A program made the translations under genes and the position numbers. Positions 53,848 through 63,177 of a stretch of DNA of 64,000 bases are shown here, one piece after another. Source of the stretch: CAYTTA01 sp964440655 (GTDB lineage: Bacteria; Bacteroidota; Rhodothermia; Balneolales; Balneolaceae); assembly GCA_964440655.1 (NCBI GenBank), contig CAYTTA010000001.1, positions 121,304 through 185,303 of the forward strand, given 5' to 3'. The number at the start of each line of letters is the position of its first letter. The stretch's first letter is position 1. The notes beneath the pieces are model-generated. The model saw only the letters and a program-made list of their open reading frames with translations. It made no database searches and was not told the origin of the DNA.

Positions 53848-56079
53848 ATGAAAACTGCGACGCTATCTTCGGAAACCGCTATCGCCACGGACACCTTCCA
53901 CTACGACAACAGGGTGGTGCGCAACTTCGGCATCGCCACTCTCTTCTGGGGAGTCATCGGATTCCTGGTCGGACTGATCGTGGCCCTCAAGCTGATCTTT
54001 CCGGACTTCCTCGGATTCATCCCTGAACTCTCCTATGGTCGACTGCGGCCCCTGCACACCAACTCGGTGATTTTCGCCTTTGCAGGCAACGCCATCTTCT
54101 ACGGTGTCTACTACTCGCTTCCACGACTCTGCAAGACCCCCATGTGGAGTCCTCTGCTCAGCCGGATCAACTTCTGGGGATGGCAGGCCATCATCCTCGC
54201 CGCAGCCATCTCCCTCCCGCTCGGATTCACCACCAGCAAGGAGTACGCTGAACTGGAGTGGCCGATCGATATTGCGATCGCCATCGTATGGGTGATCTTC
54301 GGAATCAACATGCTGATGACCATCTGGAAAAGACGGGAGTCCCACCTCTATGTGGCGATCTGGTTCTACATCGCCACTTTCGTGACAGTGGCCGTGCTGC
54401 ACATCGTCAACTCCATTGAGATACCGGCCTCCCTCATGAAATCCTACCCCATCTACGCAGGGGTCCAGGACGCCCTTGTCCAGTGGTGGTACGGACACAA
54501 CGCGGTCGCGTTCTTCCTCACGACCCCTTTTCTGGGGATCATGTACTACTTTATCCCGAAAGCCTCCAACCGGCCCATCTTCTCCTACCGGCTCTCGATC
54601 GTCCACTTCTGGGGGCTCATCTTCATCTACATCTGGGCGGGGCCGCACCACCTTCTCTACACCGCACTGCCCGGATGGACGCAGGCGCTCGGAACGGTCT
54701 TCAGCCTGATGCTGATCGCTCCTTCCTGGGGCGGGATGCTCAACGGGCTGCTCACCCTGAGGGGGGCGTGGGACAAGGTGCGGGAGGATCCGGTTCTCAA
54801 GTTCCTGGTGATCGGAATCACAGCCTACGGGATGGCCACCTTCGAAGGGCCCATGCTCTCGATCGCCAACGTGAACGCCATTGCCCACTATACCGACTAC
54901 ATTATCGGACACGTACACCTGGGCGCGCTTCTCTGGAACGGCGGACTCACTTTCGCCATGCTCTACTACATCACGCCCCGCATCTACAACACGAAACTCC
55001 ACTCGGTAAAACTGGCCAACATCCACTTCTGGTTCGCGACACTTGGTGCGGTCTTCTATGTGATCCCCCTCTACTGGGGCGGCATCACACAGAGTCTCAT
55101 GTGGAAGCAGTTCACGGCTGAAGGGCTTCTGCAGTATCCCAACTTCCTGGAGACCGTACGGCAGATCATTCCCATGTATGTGCTCCGGGCGATCGGCGGC
55201 GGGCTCTTCATTACCGGCTCGATCGTTGCACTCTACAATCTTTACATGACCGCCAGAAACGGAAGCCTGGTCGCGGAGGAGCAGGATCAGGCCATGCCGC
55301 TGGTGCCCGCTTCGGGCGGGGAGAACGGAAGCCGGCAACCCTGGCACCGTCGACTTGAGAGCCGGCCGGTCCAGTTCACCGTTCTTACGCTCATTGTGAT
55401 CCTGATCGGCGGAATTGTTGAGTATCTGCCCACAGCACTTGTGGAGTCCAACGTCCCCACCATCGAGAGCGTGAAGCCCTATACCCCTCTCGAGCTGGCC
55501 GGTCGGGACATCTACATCGCCGAAGGGTGCAACACCTGCCATTCGCAGATGATCCGGCCCTTCCGCTCCGAGACCGAACGGTATGGTGAATACTCCAAAG
55601 CGGGTGAGTTCGTCTACGACCACCCGTTCCTCTGGGGTTCAAAACGGACCGGGCCTGATCTGCACCGGATCGGTGGCAAGTATCCCGACTCCTGGCATCT
55701 GCGCCATATGGCCGATCCCAACTCCACCTCACCGGGCTCCATCATGCCGGCTTACCCCTGGTTGCTTACACAGAGAGAGGATCCGGAGTCCATTGGATCG
55801 CGTATCCGTGCGCTGCAGAGAGCGGGTGTCCCCTATGCCGAGGGATATGACCTGCTGGCTGCGGAGGATATGAAGGCGCAGGCGGTGGCGATCACCCGGG
55901 GTCTGCACCAATCCGGCTTCTCCGAACTCGATGGGGTGGAAATCACCTCGGACAGCAAGATCATCGCTTTGATCGCCTACCTGCAGCGACTGGGTGTGGA
56001 TATCCGCGGAGAAAACGACCCCTTCGCGAACCTGCCCTCCGCCGGCCGTGCCCTGGCGGATGGTCCGGCTGGGCGGTGA
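53848..56079 (+). CDS. ccoNO: Fused cbb3 oxidase subunits I and II (CcoN-CcoO)
   Basis: A 743-residue fusion. Residues 1-430 are CcoN: low-spin heme His H70 (PLHTNSVIFAFAGN), CuB ligand in WWYGHNAVAFFL, the HH pair in WAGPHHLLYTALPG, and the heme pair in GHVHLGALLWNGGL. A linker around residues 430-530 includes one more membrane helix (VLTLIVILIGGIVEYLP). The CcoO part has the single heme c motif C561-x2-C564-H565 (EGCNTCHSQMIRPF) and GPDLHRIGGKYPDSWHLRHM. ATG 53848 is at the CcoN opening, not the longer frame. CcoNO fusions are typical of Bacteroidota and relatives. It reduces O2 with high affinity. Confidence 0.95.
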   Translation: MKTATLSSETAIATDTFHYDNRVVRNFGIATLFWGVIGFLVGLIVALKLIFPDFLGFIPELSYGRLRPLHTNSVIFAFAGNAIFYGVYYSLPRLCKTPMWSPLLSRINFWGWQAIILAAAISLPLGFTTSKEYAELEWPIDIAIAIVWVIFGINMLMTIWKRRESHLYVAIWFYIATFVTVAVLHIVNSIEIPASLMKSYPIYAGVQDALVQWWYGHNAVAFFLTTPFLGIMYYFIPKASNRPIFSYRLSIVHFWGLIFIYIWAGPHHLLYTALPGWTQALGTVFSLMLIAPSWGGMLNGLLTLRGAWDKVREDPVLKFLVIGITAYGMATFEGPMLSIANVNAIAHYTDYIIGHVHLGALLWNGGLTFAMLYYITPRIYNTKLHSVKLANIHFWFATLGAVFYVIPLYWGGITQSLMWKQFTAEGLLQYPNFLETVRQIIPMYVLRAIGGGLFITGSIVALYNLYMTARNGSLVAEEQDQAMPLVPASGGENGSRQPWHRRLESRPVQFTVLTLIVILIGGIVEYLPTALVESNVPTIESVKPYTPLELAGRDIYIAEGCNTCHSQMIRPFRSETERYGEYSKAGEFVYDHPFLWGSKRTGPDLHRIGGKYPDSWHLRHMADPNSTSPGSIMPAYPWLLTQREDPESIGSRIRALQRAGVPYAEGYDLLAAEDMKAQAVAITRGLHQSGFSELDGVEITSDSKIIALIAYLQRLGVDIRGENDPFANLPSAGRALADGPAGR

Positions 56080-56115
56080 GGAGGAGAAGAACGGAAATGA
56101 AACCCGTAAACAGCC

Positions 56116-56343
56116 ATGTATAAGGACGTATTGAGATCGATTGAGGGGATCTGGGTCTATCCCAGCATCTCCCTCATTCTCTTCCTGCTCTTTTTTCTGA
56201 TGATGATTCTCTACCTCTTCTGGAGAAAAAAAGAGTACTGGGATGAAATCGCACAGATTCCGCTGAAGAGTGCAGAAAGCGGGGAAAGCGGGGAAAACAG
56301 AAACTGCAACGAAAACAGGGAAGGCCATGAAAATTCTAGATGA
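56116..56343 (+). CDS. ccoQ: CcoQ-like small cbb3 subunit
   Basis: A 75-residue protein with one membrane helix (ISLILFLLFFLMMILYLFW), then KKEYWDEIAQIPL and a Gly/Glu/Asn-rich tail. The helix and the post-helix KKEYWDEIA are characteristic of FixQ/CcoQ, which stabilises the oxidase complex. Its tail overlaps the ccoP start by 17 bases (ATG 56327). The tail is built from short GESGE/ENRN repeats. Confidence 0.85.
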   Translation: MYKDVLRSIEGIWVYPSISLILFLLFFLMMILYLFWRKKEYWDEIAQIPLKSAESGESGENRNCNENREGHENSR

Positions 56344-56941
56344 TGAACGGGACAAGCTGCTGGATCATGAGTACGACGGGATCCGGGAACTGGACAACCA
56401 CATGCCGGTCTGGTGGCTCTGGCTCTTCTACGGAAGCATCCTGTTCGGAATCGGGTATCTGCTCTACTATGAGGTGTTCCGATGGGGACCCGACCAGCAT
56501 GAGCAGTATGAGATGGAGATGGCCGCAGCGGCCGAACGGCATGAATCTTCCGATGGACCGGCAACGGAAGAAGTTGTCTGGACCTTCAGCGAGGATCCTG
56601 CCGACATCGCTGCCGGCAGGGAGCTCTACATGAGCACGAATCAGCTCTGTTTCACCTGTCACGGCGGAGAGGGCCAGGGAATGGTGGGACCCAACCTGAC
56701 TGACGACTACTGGATGCATGGCTGTACACCCGCGGATATTGCCGCCAGTATCATCAACGGGATTCCGGAAATGGGGATGCTTCCCTACGGCAGTGGAACG
56801 CGGATGAGCAACGACCAGGTGAGGCAGCTGATCAGCTATATCGCCACTCTTCGGGGAACGAACCCTGCGGGGGCGAAGGAGCACAACCCCGTCCGGGAGA
56901 CCCTCTGCACGGAGGGTCCTCTGGCTGCCTCCAACCTGTAA
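56327..56941 (+). CDS. ccoP: cbb3 oxidase subunit III with a single heme
   Basis: A 204-residue CcoP. The N-terminal FixP domain (residues 1-60) contains DHEYDGIRELDNHMPVWWLW and the membrane helix LFYGSILFGIGYLLYY. There is only one CxxCH, C108-F-T-C111-H112 (QLCFTCHGGEGQG), and PEMGMLPYG contains the likely axial Met. Proteobacterial CcoP has two hemes, so this is the short mono-heme form found in Bacteroidota-type operons. It passes electrons to CcoNO. ATG 56327 is within the ccoQ coding end, coupling translation. Confidence 0.93.
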   Translation: MKILDDERDKLLDHEYDGIRELDNHMPVWWLWLFYGSILFGIGYLLYYEVFRWGPDQHEQYEMEMAAAAERHESSDGPATEEVVWTFSEDPADIAAGRELYMSTNQLCFTCHGGEGQGMVGPNLTDDYWMHGCTPADIAASIINGIPEMGMLPYGSGTRMSNDQVRQLISYIATLRGTNPAGAKEHNPVRETLCTEGPLAASNL

Positions 56942-56957
56942 AAAAAGAGGCAATCGT

Positions 56958-58466
56958 ATGGCAAGCGGCACTCAATCCAGGGCCATGGCAGGCGGCAACC
57001 AACCCGGCAGAAAGAATCGGATCCAGAAAAGAGCCGGGGGCGCGACCGGAAACTATCAGGACTCCTTCCGGGACCATCTCTCCACCGTAAACGAGGAGGG
57101 AAAGCGTAACTGGATCTATCCGAAAAAGCCCTCCGGAGCCTGGTACACGAAGAGAAATGCCGTGGCTGCGCTGCTGCTCCTCTTCTTCTTCTCCGCTCCC
57201 TTTATTCGGATCGGGGGGCAGCCGCTTCTTCTTCTCAACATCCTGGAGAGAAAATTTGTGGTCTTCGGCATCGCCTTCTGGCCACAGGACTTCTGGCTGG
57301 TGGTTGCAGGGTTTCTCTCTCTGGTTCTCTTTATCGTCCTCTTCACAGCGATTTTCGGACGCCTCTGGTGTGGATGGGCCTGTCCGCAGACCATCTTCAT
57401 GGAGATGGTCTTCCGGCGGATCGAATACTGGATTGAAGGGGACAGGAGCGCACAGATCCGCCTGAACCGCCAGCCCTGGAACCGGGAAAAAATCTTCAAG
57501 AAAACCCTGAAACACGGGATCTTCTTCGGCCTCTCCTTTGTGATCGCCAACCTCTTCCTGGCCTACATCATCGGAGTCGAGCAGCTCTTTGTCATCATCA
57601 CCGATCCGCCCTCGCAGCATCTGGCAGGCCTGGCGTCGATCACCCTCTTCAGCGGGGCTTTTTACGGAGTGTTCGCCTTTCTCCGGGAACAGGTCTGTCA
57701 TTTCATCTGCCCCTACGGAAGGATGCAGTCGGTTCTGATTGACAACAACTCCATCAATGTGATGTATGATTACCGGCGCGGCGAGCAACGGGGATCGGTA
57801 GCTGCAAGAAAAAAGGCGGATCCGGCCGAGAACTGGCTGAACACCTCTCTCTTCGGAGACTGCATCGACTGCAACCAGTGCGTGGTTGTCTGTCCGATGG
57901 GAATCGATATCCGGAACGGTACACAGATGGAGTGCATCCAGTGTACCGCCTGCATTGATGCCTGCGATCATGTCATGGAGAAGATCGGCAAACCGAAAGG
58001 TCTTATACGCTACTCCTCGATCAACGCGATCGCTGAAGGGTCATCCAGGATCTTCACCCCCCGGGTGGCCGGATACAGTGCCATTCTGCTCATCCTCATC
58101 TCCATCTTTGTGGTGCAGCTCGGGATGAGACCGGATACCCAGACAATCATTCTGCGACAGCCCGGCACTCTCTACCAGGCCCTGCCCGGCAACCGATACA
58201 GCAATATCTATGAGCTGAAAATGGTCAACAAGACTTTCGATCCGATCGAGTATGAAATCCGTCTGGAAGAACCGGCTGCAGGTGAACTGACACCCCTCGG
58301 GGAGTTCGGAATCCTGCCGCCACAAGAAGCCGCATCGGGTCGTTTCCTGATCACCCTGCCCGGAACTGCCCTCAAGGGCTCCAGTACGCCACTTCTCTTC
58401 GGAGTCTATGCGGACGGGGAGCAGGTGGAGACGATCCGCTCCAGTTTTGCCGGTCCGGGGATGTGA
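56958..58466 (+). CDS. ccoG: cbb3 oxidase accessory protein CcoG (RdxA/FixG)
   Basis: A 502-residue membrane ferredoxin. There are five or so helices (including FLSLVLFIVLFTAIFGRLW), the signature GWACPQTIFMEMVFRRIE, CHFICPYGRMQSVL, and two 4Fe-4S sites: CIDCNQCVVVCPMGIDIRNG and CIQCTACIDACDHVMEKIG. The C-terminal ~120 residues form the FixG immunoglobulin-like domain (LPGNRYSNIYELKMVNKTFD). CcoG reduces Cu2+ for insertion into CcoN in described systems. It follows ccoP by 16 bases. Confidence 0.94.
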   Translation: MASGTQSRAMAGGNQPGRKNRIQKRAGGATGNYQDSFRDHLSTVNEEGKRNWIYPKKPSGAWYTKRNAVAALLLLFFFSAPFIRIGGQPLLLLNILERKFVVFGIAFWPQDFWLVVAGFLSLVLFIVLFTAIFGRLWCGWACPQTIFMEMVFRRIEYWIEGDRSAQIRLNRQPWNREKIFKKTLKHGIFFGLSFVIANLFLAYIIGVEQLFVIITDPPSQHLAGLASITLFSGAFYGVFAFLREQVCHFICPYGRMQSVLIDNNSINVMYDYRRGEQRGSVAARKKADPAENWLNTSLFGDCIDCNQCVVVCPMGIDIRNGTQMECIQCTACIDACDHVMEKIGKPKGLIRYSSINAIAEGSSRIFTPRVAGYSAILLILISIFVVQLGMRPDTQTIILRQPGTLYQALPGNRYSNIYELKMVNKTFDPIEYEIRLEEPAAGELTPLGEFGILPPQEAASGRFLITLPGTALKGSSTPLLFGVYADGEQVETIRSSFAGPGM

Positions 58467-58522
58467 AGTGAACCGGCATCAGCCACAATAAACAGGTACA
58501 GCCTGGAAAATCCGAAACGGGT

Positions 58523-59032
58523 ATGAAGACCTCATCAAACAACCATCCGACCGGGGAAGCCCGACGAAATAAAAGCGATAAAAGCGGCCGGCTCAACTGG
58601 GGGACGGGGATTGCTTTCGCCTTCCTCCTCTATGTGTTCGCCACTCTAGGGGTGGTCTGGATGGCCGTCTCCCTCGATTATCATCTGGTCTCGGACAACT
58701 ACTACGAATCCGCCTCCCGCTATCAGGAGCAGATCGATCGGATGCGCAACTCCAGCCTGCACGAAAAGAGTCTGGAACTTGTGATGAACCGGGATCATCC
58801 CAGACTTCTGGTGAAACTTCCGGCCGGAGAGGAGTCGGAGTTCAAGGGGGGCGAGATTGTGTTCTATCGCCCCAGTGACTCGGGACTTGATTTTCGAATG
58901 CCACTTGCCATCGATGCGAAAGGAGTTCAGGAGATCGGACTGGAGGGGTTGGCCGCCGGCAAGTGGGTGATCCATCTCTACTGGAGTGCCCGAGGGAACG
59001 AGTACTATCAACAGGAAACCATCTTTCTCTGA
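58523..59032 (+). CDS. ccoH: FixH/CcoH family protein
   Basis: A 169-residue FixH-type protein with one N-terminal membrane helix (NWGTGIAFAFLLYVFATLGV) followed by VSLDYHLVSDNYYESASRYQ, the FixH signature. The periplasmic beta domain (ESEFKGGEIVFYRPSDSGLD) is of the usual length. FixH is needed for stable assembly of cbb3 oxidase. ccoG stops 56 bases before, and the SafE-like gene starts 2 bases after. Confidence 0.9.
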   Translation: MKTSSNNHPTGEARRNKSDKSGRLNWGTGIAFAFLLYVFATLGVVWMAVSLDYHLVSDNYYESASRYQEQIDRMRNSSLHEKSLELVMNRDHPRLLVKLPAGEESEFKGGEIVFYRPSDSGLDFRMPLAIDAKGVQEIGLEGLAAGKWVIHLYWSARGNEYYQQETIFL

Positions 59033-59034
59033 TC

Positions 59035-59685
59035 ATGGAGCTCTGGACCGCATTGGTGGTGGGATTTTTTGGCAGCTTTCACTGCATCGGCATGTGCGGC
59101 CCGCTCGCGCTGGCTCTGCCCGGCAACAGCGGATCGCTGCTGCGGCTGGTCTCCGGGAAGCTGCTCTACAATCTGGGCAGAATCGCCACCTACACACTGC
59201 TTGGAGCGGTGATCGGAATCGCGGGGCACTCCATTGCCATCTCGGGCTATCAGAAACTTCTGTCTGTTCTTCTGGGTGTCTCTTTTGTTCTCTATGTCTT
59301 GATCCGGCAGACAGGTGTGAGATTCGCCCGCTTCCCCTCGATCGACTCCCTCTACCGGAGGGTTCAGAATTTCATCGGCAGACAGTACCGGAAACGGGGA
59401 GAGAGCACGTTGTTCACCATCGGTGTGCTGAACGGATTCCTTCCCTGCGGATTTGTCTGGCTGGGTCTTGCCGGAGCGGCCACAACCGGAACCGTTCCGG
59501 AGAGTGCCCTTTACATGACTCTTTTCGGTGTGGGGACGCTCCCCGCCATGTTTGCGGTCTCCATGGCTCCGCATCTGATCCGCCCCTCCTTCAGGCTGCG
59601 GATCGCCCGCCTGCTGCCGCTCTTCACGCTGCTGCTGGGGCTTTTTCTGATCTGGCGTGGTGTGGCCCCCGCTCATCTGCATTAG
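59035..59685 (+). CDS. Sulfite exporter TauE/SafE-like (UreH-type) membrane protein
   Basis: A 216-residue, six-helix protein with the signature GSFHCIGMCGPLALALPG at the first loop and a second LNGFLPCGFVWLGLAGA. This matches the DsbD_2/UreH-type group of the TauE/SafE superfamily, often last in cbb3 operons, with a suspected copper role. ATG 59035 follows ccoH by 2 bases; the longer frame from 58963 overlaps ccoH. It closes the operon; a tRNA follows 177 bases later. Confidence 0.88.
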   Translation: MELWTALVVGFFGSFHCIGMCGPLALALPGNSGSLLRLVSGKLLYNLGRIATYTLLGAVIGIAGHSIAISGYQKLLSVLLGVSFVLYVLIRQTGVRFARFPSIDSLYRRVQNFIGRQYRKRGESTLFTIGVLNGFLPCGFVWLGLAGAATTGTVPESALYMTLFGVGTLPAMFAVSMAPHLIRPSFRLRIARLLPLFTLLLGLFLIWRGVAPAHLH

Positions 59686-59862
59686 ACCGCCGAATCGCTC
59701 ACATCTTGCCGGCGTCCGCCGATAGGGAAGGAAGCGTTGTAGAAGTCGAGACCAAACCGCTATATTTCATTCTCTCCACGATACGTGCGTGATCCGTTTC
59801 CTCAAGCAGGATATTCTCCTTAACCGGTGCTTTACAAACGGATCACGGCATTCCACGGTCAA

Positions 59863-59950
59863 GCCGGCGTGGCGGAATTGGTAGACGCGTTGGACTTAAA
59901 ATCCAATTCGGGGCAAACCCCGAGTGCCGGTTCGATCCCGGCCGCCGGTA
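59863..59950 (+). tRNA. tRNA-Leu (anticodon UAA)
   Basis: An 88-base class II tRNA. Acceptor stem GCCGGCG (59863-59869) pairs with CGCCGGT (59943-59949, one G-U pair), discriminator A at 59950. The anticodon arm TTGGA-CTTAAAA-TCCAA gives UAA (leucine, UUA codon). The variable arm is long, with CGGGG-CAAA-CCCCG, as in tRNA-Leu. The T arm is GCCGGTTCGATCCCGGC. CCA is not encoded (CGA follows). Confidence 0.97.
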
Positions 59951-60226
59951 CGATTACTCATTGACAGACTTATATATACATCTCTACAGGGGTTTCTTGT
60001 TTGACGATATCATGAGATGGCTTTTCTTTCTGGCACAACAATGGTGCAACAAATTCTATTGTCTACGATCTGATAGCAGATGTTTTGGCCCTTCTGTGCA
60101 AAGCTGATCTATCTCTTCTCCCTGTGGTGAAAAGCAGCTCTGAGGAGTCGATTTAAAGCCCTGTGTGGGGGCTGAGAATACCGTATATATGATCTGGGGA
60201 ACCTCAAAATCTAACCTGGTTACCCG
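59951..60226. other. Gene-free spacer after tRNA-Leu
   Basis: 276 bases between the tRNA and the end of the leftward TonB-dependent receptor. I see no gene, no convincing terminator and no integrase or duplicated tRNA 3' end that would mark an attachment site. It is slightly richer in A/T than its neighbours, especially 59951-60000. Confidence 0.5.
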
Positions 60227-62557
60227 CTAAAGGATCGTAAGTTTAATTGAGAGGTAGGGTGCAAAAGGCATCTGATCGATTCGCCGGTGCGTGTAGACGT
60301 CGTAGTAGAAGAGGTTGTTCTGGTTGTAGGTGTTGATTGCCCCTGCCTGGGCCATGAGCCGGGCTCCCGGAAAATCGATCGATGTCTCGACCGACACATC
60401 CAGCCGGTGATAGACCGGCAGCCGCCCCTGATAGGGCTTCTCCAGGATCACCCGGGGGGTGCCGTACTCTCGGCGAACGTTGGGGAGCTGCTCTCCGAAG
60501 AAGATGATCTCATCAAAACCCATCGGCCGGGTGAAAGGCAGTCCGCTGCCCAGCTGCCACCGGGCGCTGGTGGTGAACCGGCCGACATCCACACTTGCCA
60601 TGGCGTTGATCTGGTGGCGCCGGTCGTGAGGGGGATGATATTTCTGTACCGGCTCCCCGAACCAGGTGTTGAAGTGATCCTGGGCCGCCTCGTACTGCGT
60701 CCAGGTGTATCCGTAACCGGCAAATCCGTAGAACGGTCCCCGCTGCAACTCCAGACGGATGTCGCCTCCGTAAACTTCCCCATCGGCCAGTGCCAGATCG
60801 GTGCTGAAACGGGCGATCGTGCTCCAGACGGTAACCGGAAGGTTCCGGAGCCGTTTGTGATATCCTTCCAGGGAGAGCTGAAAGCCGCCGCCGAGAGACT
60901 GCCGCCATCCCAGAAGGGAATGAATCGCTTCCATCTGCGAGCCGCCGATAGGTGCCGGCATCCAGGCCACGAAAACCGAACTGGCATCGCGCATGTCGCT
61001 CACTCCCACCAGAGCCTGCCGGTAGATCCCGATGGAGGCGCTCAGCTCCTCCTCCTCCCTTCCGAACGGCTGCCAGGTGGCTCTGATCCGCGGCTCCACA
61101 CTGGGAGAATAGGTTTTAACATAAATCGACAGGACTGCACCGGGTCGAATTCGCACGCGATCTCCCAGAGGGATGGACGCTTCGAAATGTACACCGGAGC
61201 CGAGAATTACATCAGAGGCCTCTCTTGGTTCATGGAAGAGCTCTCTCATCTCGTAGTTAAACCACTTCATCAGCGCAAAGCCGCCATATTCGAGCCGCAC
61301 ATCCCCAAGGTTCTGTGTCAGGTTCACGTCCATGTTGAAGCGGGTGGCGCTTGAGAAGAGTTCGGGGTTCTCCATATTCCCCGCGGCGTTGGACATGTGC
61401 GAAACCCCCATGTTGGTTTCCAGAAAGAGCGGCGATCCTTCCGGAAGTGCAAGGCACCGCCCGCCGAGCACGAAATTGTTCCAGCGGAACACATCGTCCG
61501 ATTCGAAATCGAGCCGCCCCCGGTCGTAGGTTCTCAGCGCCATGACCGAACAGCGGGAATTGTCCCCCGCAGTATGGCTGAACCGCAGGTACTGGCTTTC
61601 GAAATGAAGCGGCTGCCGCTCGCCGAGCAGCGCCTCGCTCGTGTGCTCAAGCAGGGAGTGTCGGGTGGAGGCGATCCAGGAGGAGGATCCCTCCCGAAGG
61701 GGGCCTTCCGCATGGATTTCCGCGACAAACGGGCTCACCGATCCCGACCCGCCGGTGTCGTACCGGTCGCCGTCGCGCATCTGTACGTCCAGAACCGACG
61801 AGATCCGGCTATTGTAGCGCGGACCGAATCCGCCCGCATAGAAATCGGCGGTGGCAACCAGCTCTTCGGGAAAGGCGGAAAAGAAGCCTACAATATGGAA
61901 CGGCTGGTAGATCACCGACCCATCCACCAGAACCATGTTCTGCGACGGTGTCCCGCCCCGGATAAAAAGCTGCCCGCCCCGATCTCCGGCAGCTACCACC
62001 CCCGGCATCGCCTGAAGGTAGCTTGCCAGGTCTCCGCCACCGGCCGGTGTGGGAACCCGGGCCAGATCGACCGAACTGACCCGCTGATGGCCCAGATCCC
62101 GGCGCGCAGCTCCGTGCCTCTGGGAGGAAACCACCACTTCGCCCAGCTCTTCATCATCGGCGGCCAGTGAAACGGTGAGCGTCAATCTCTGATCGGCTTC
62201 CAGGGAAAGCGTGTCTTCATAGGCTGTATAGCCGATATAGCTGATCCGCACGGAGTGACGGCCGGGTGTGATCCCGCTCATCTGATAGAAGCCGTTCCGG
62301 TCGGTTACGGTGCCGCGAAACGAATCCGGATCCCCCACCTCCTGCAGAACGATATTGGCACCATCCAGCGGCTGTCCGTCCGACCGGTCGGAGATGATGC
62401 CCTGGATGGCGGCAGACTGCGCGGCGGCATCTGCGGCCGGAAAGAGAAGAAAGAAGGCTGCAACGATCAGAGTAGCCGCAGCCATCGGCGGCATGAAAAG
62501 GTTGATTACTCTTTGGTTGCTGCCTATACGCTGTCTGTTGTTCATTGAGTTGCTCAT
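60227..62557 (-). CDS. TonB-dependent receptor paired with DUF4249 lipoproteins
   Basis: A 776-residue outer-membrane receptor. Signal peptide about residues 1-47 (long, ends ADAAAQSA). CarboxypepD_reg-like domain about 50-140 (IQGIISDRSDGQPLDGANIV, YQMSGITPGRHSVRISYIGY). Plug about 160-270 (SYLQAMPGVVAAGDRGGQLF, IRGGTPSQNMVLVDGSVIYQ, FYAGGFGPRYNSRISSVLDV). Then a barrel ending in PFAPYLSIKLTIL. The ATG overlaps the stop of the DUF4249 remnant (ATGA), so the two are translationally coupled. Receptor-DUF4249 pairs are common in Bacteroidota; the imported substrate is unknown. Confidence 0.92.
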   Translation of the reverse strand: MSNSMNNRQRIGSNQRVINLFMPPMAAATLIVAAFFLLFPAADAAAQSAAIQGIISDRSDGQPLDGANIVLQEVGDPDSFRGTVTDRNGFYQMSGITPGRHSVRISYIGYTAYEDTLSLEADQRLTLTVSLAADDEELGEVVVSSQRHGAARRDLGHQRVSSVDLARVPTPAGGGDLASYLQAMPGVVAAGDRGGQLFIRGGTPSQNMVLVDGSVIYQPFHIVGFFSAFPEELVATADFYAGGFGPRYNSRISSVLDVQMRDGDRYDTGGSGSVSPFVAEIHAEGPLREGSSSWIASTRHSLLEHTSEALLGERQPLHFESQYLRFSHTAGDNSRCSVMALRTYDRGRLDFESDDVFRWNNFVLGGRCLALPEGSPLFLETNMGVSHMSNAAGNMENPELFSSATRFNMDVNLTQNLGDVRLEYGGFALMKWFNYEMRELFHEPREASDVILGSGVHFEASIPLGDRVRIRPGAVLSIYVKTYSPSVEPRIRATWQPFGREEEELSASIGIYRQALVGVSDMRDASSVFVAWMPAPIGGSQMEAIHSLLGWRQSLGGGFQLSLEGYHKRLRNLPVTVWSTIARFSTDLALADGEVYGGDIRLELQRGPFYGFAGYGYTWTQYEAAQDHFNTWFGEPVQKYHPPHDRRHQINAMASVDVGRFTTSARWQLGSGLPFTRPMGFDEIIFFGEQLPNVRREYGTPRVILEKPYQGRLPVYHRLDVSVETSIDFPGARLMAQAGAINTYNQNNLFYYDVYTHRRIDQMPFAPYLSIKLTIL

Positions 62558-63064
62558 GGATCTCTCATCAGCTTTTCAAGCGGGCAGGGAATCCATCTGT
62601 TGGCTTCGTCGTAACAGGTCTGGTACGGGACGGTTTTGCTTACGATACCCGCAACGTAACCGACTCCTCCTTCGACATTGGATACTCCATCGGGCAGAGC
62701 AATGACATTTTCGTCAAGATTTGGGAAATGGTGCCAGCCTGGTCCCGCCGCCGCCGGTAGGTGGCTCCAGCGGCATGGCCGTCCAGAAGTTCCAGGCGTA
62801 TGCGTTATCTCCGTAGTAAAACAGGGAGTCATTCATGACCGTGGTTGTCTCGCTGGAGAGATCTTTGATCGTCACCGTCGCATCGATCGTTTCGGGTTCC
62901 ATCAGGAACTCTTCACGAATCGGCATCACCCGGATCCAGTTGGTATCTGACGAAGCGTCCAAGTATCCATAGATCGAGAAAAAGTAGCGGTCGTTTTCCT
63001 GCATCGGTTCGAAAACCGGATCGCAGCTCGACAGCATCATCCACAGAAAACGGAAGAAACCCAC
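62554..63064 (-). pseudogene. DUF4249 lipoprotein, internally deleted copy
   Basis: A broken duplicate of the following gene. The N-terminal part from GTG 63064 (lipobox LSSC at residues 11-14) matches the intact copy through SLFYYGDNAYAWNFW and MPLEP. The C-terminal part (AAAGPGWHHFPNLDEN through to LEKLMRDP) also matches, but the joint near 62750 lacks about 130 residues and shifts frame within a GGCGGCGGCGG stretch. The first frame therefore stops at 62714. The last base of its stop overlaps the receptor ATG. Confidence 0.85.
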
Positions 63065-63177
63065 CCTGTGTTTTTGAGTCTGCTATACATACGCAAGTCA
63101 GAAATCTTTCATGCCGGCTCAAGATGTTGGATAATCATAGAAGATCCAAAAAAGATCCTCCAATGCGTCTACCCGGG

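Noticed and set aside
53863..55623. A 586-codon minus-strand frame opposite ccoNO (and similar ones opposite gltB, 28549-30375)
   Set aside because: Antisense of strongly conserved genes; composition rich in Gly, Asp, His and Arg as expected for shadow frames.
59863..60226. tRNA-Leu as a genomic island attachment site
   Set aside because: No integrase gene, no second copy of the tRNA 3' end and no mobile genes on either side within the window.
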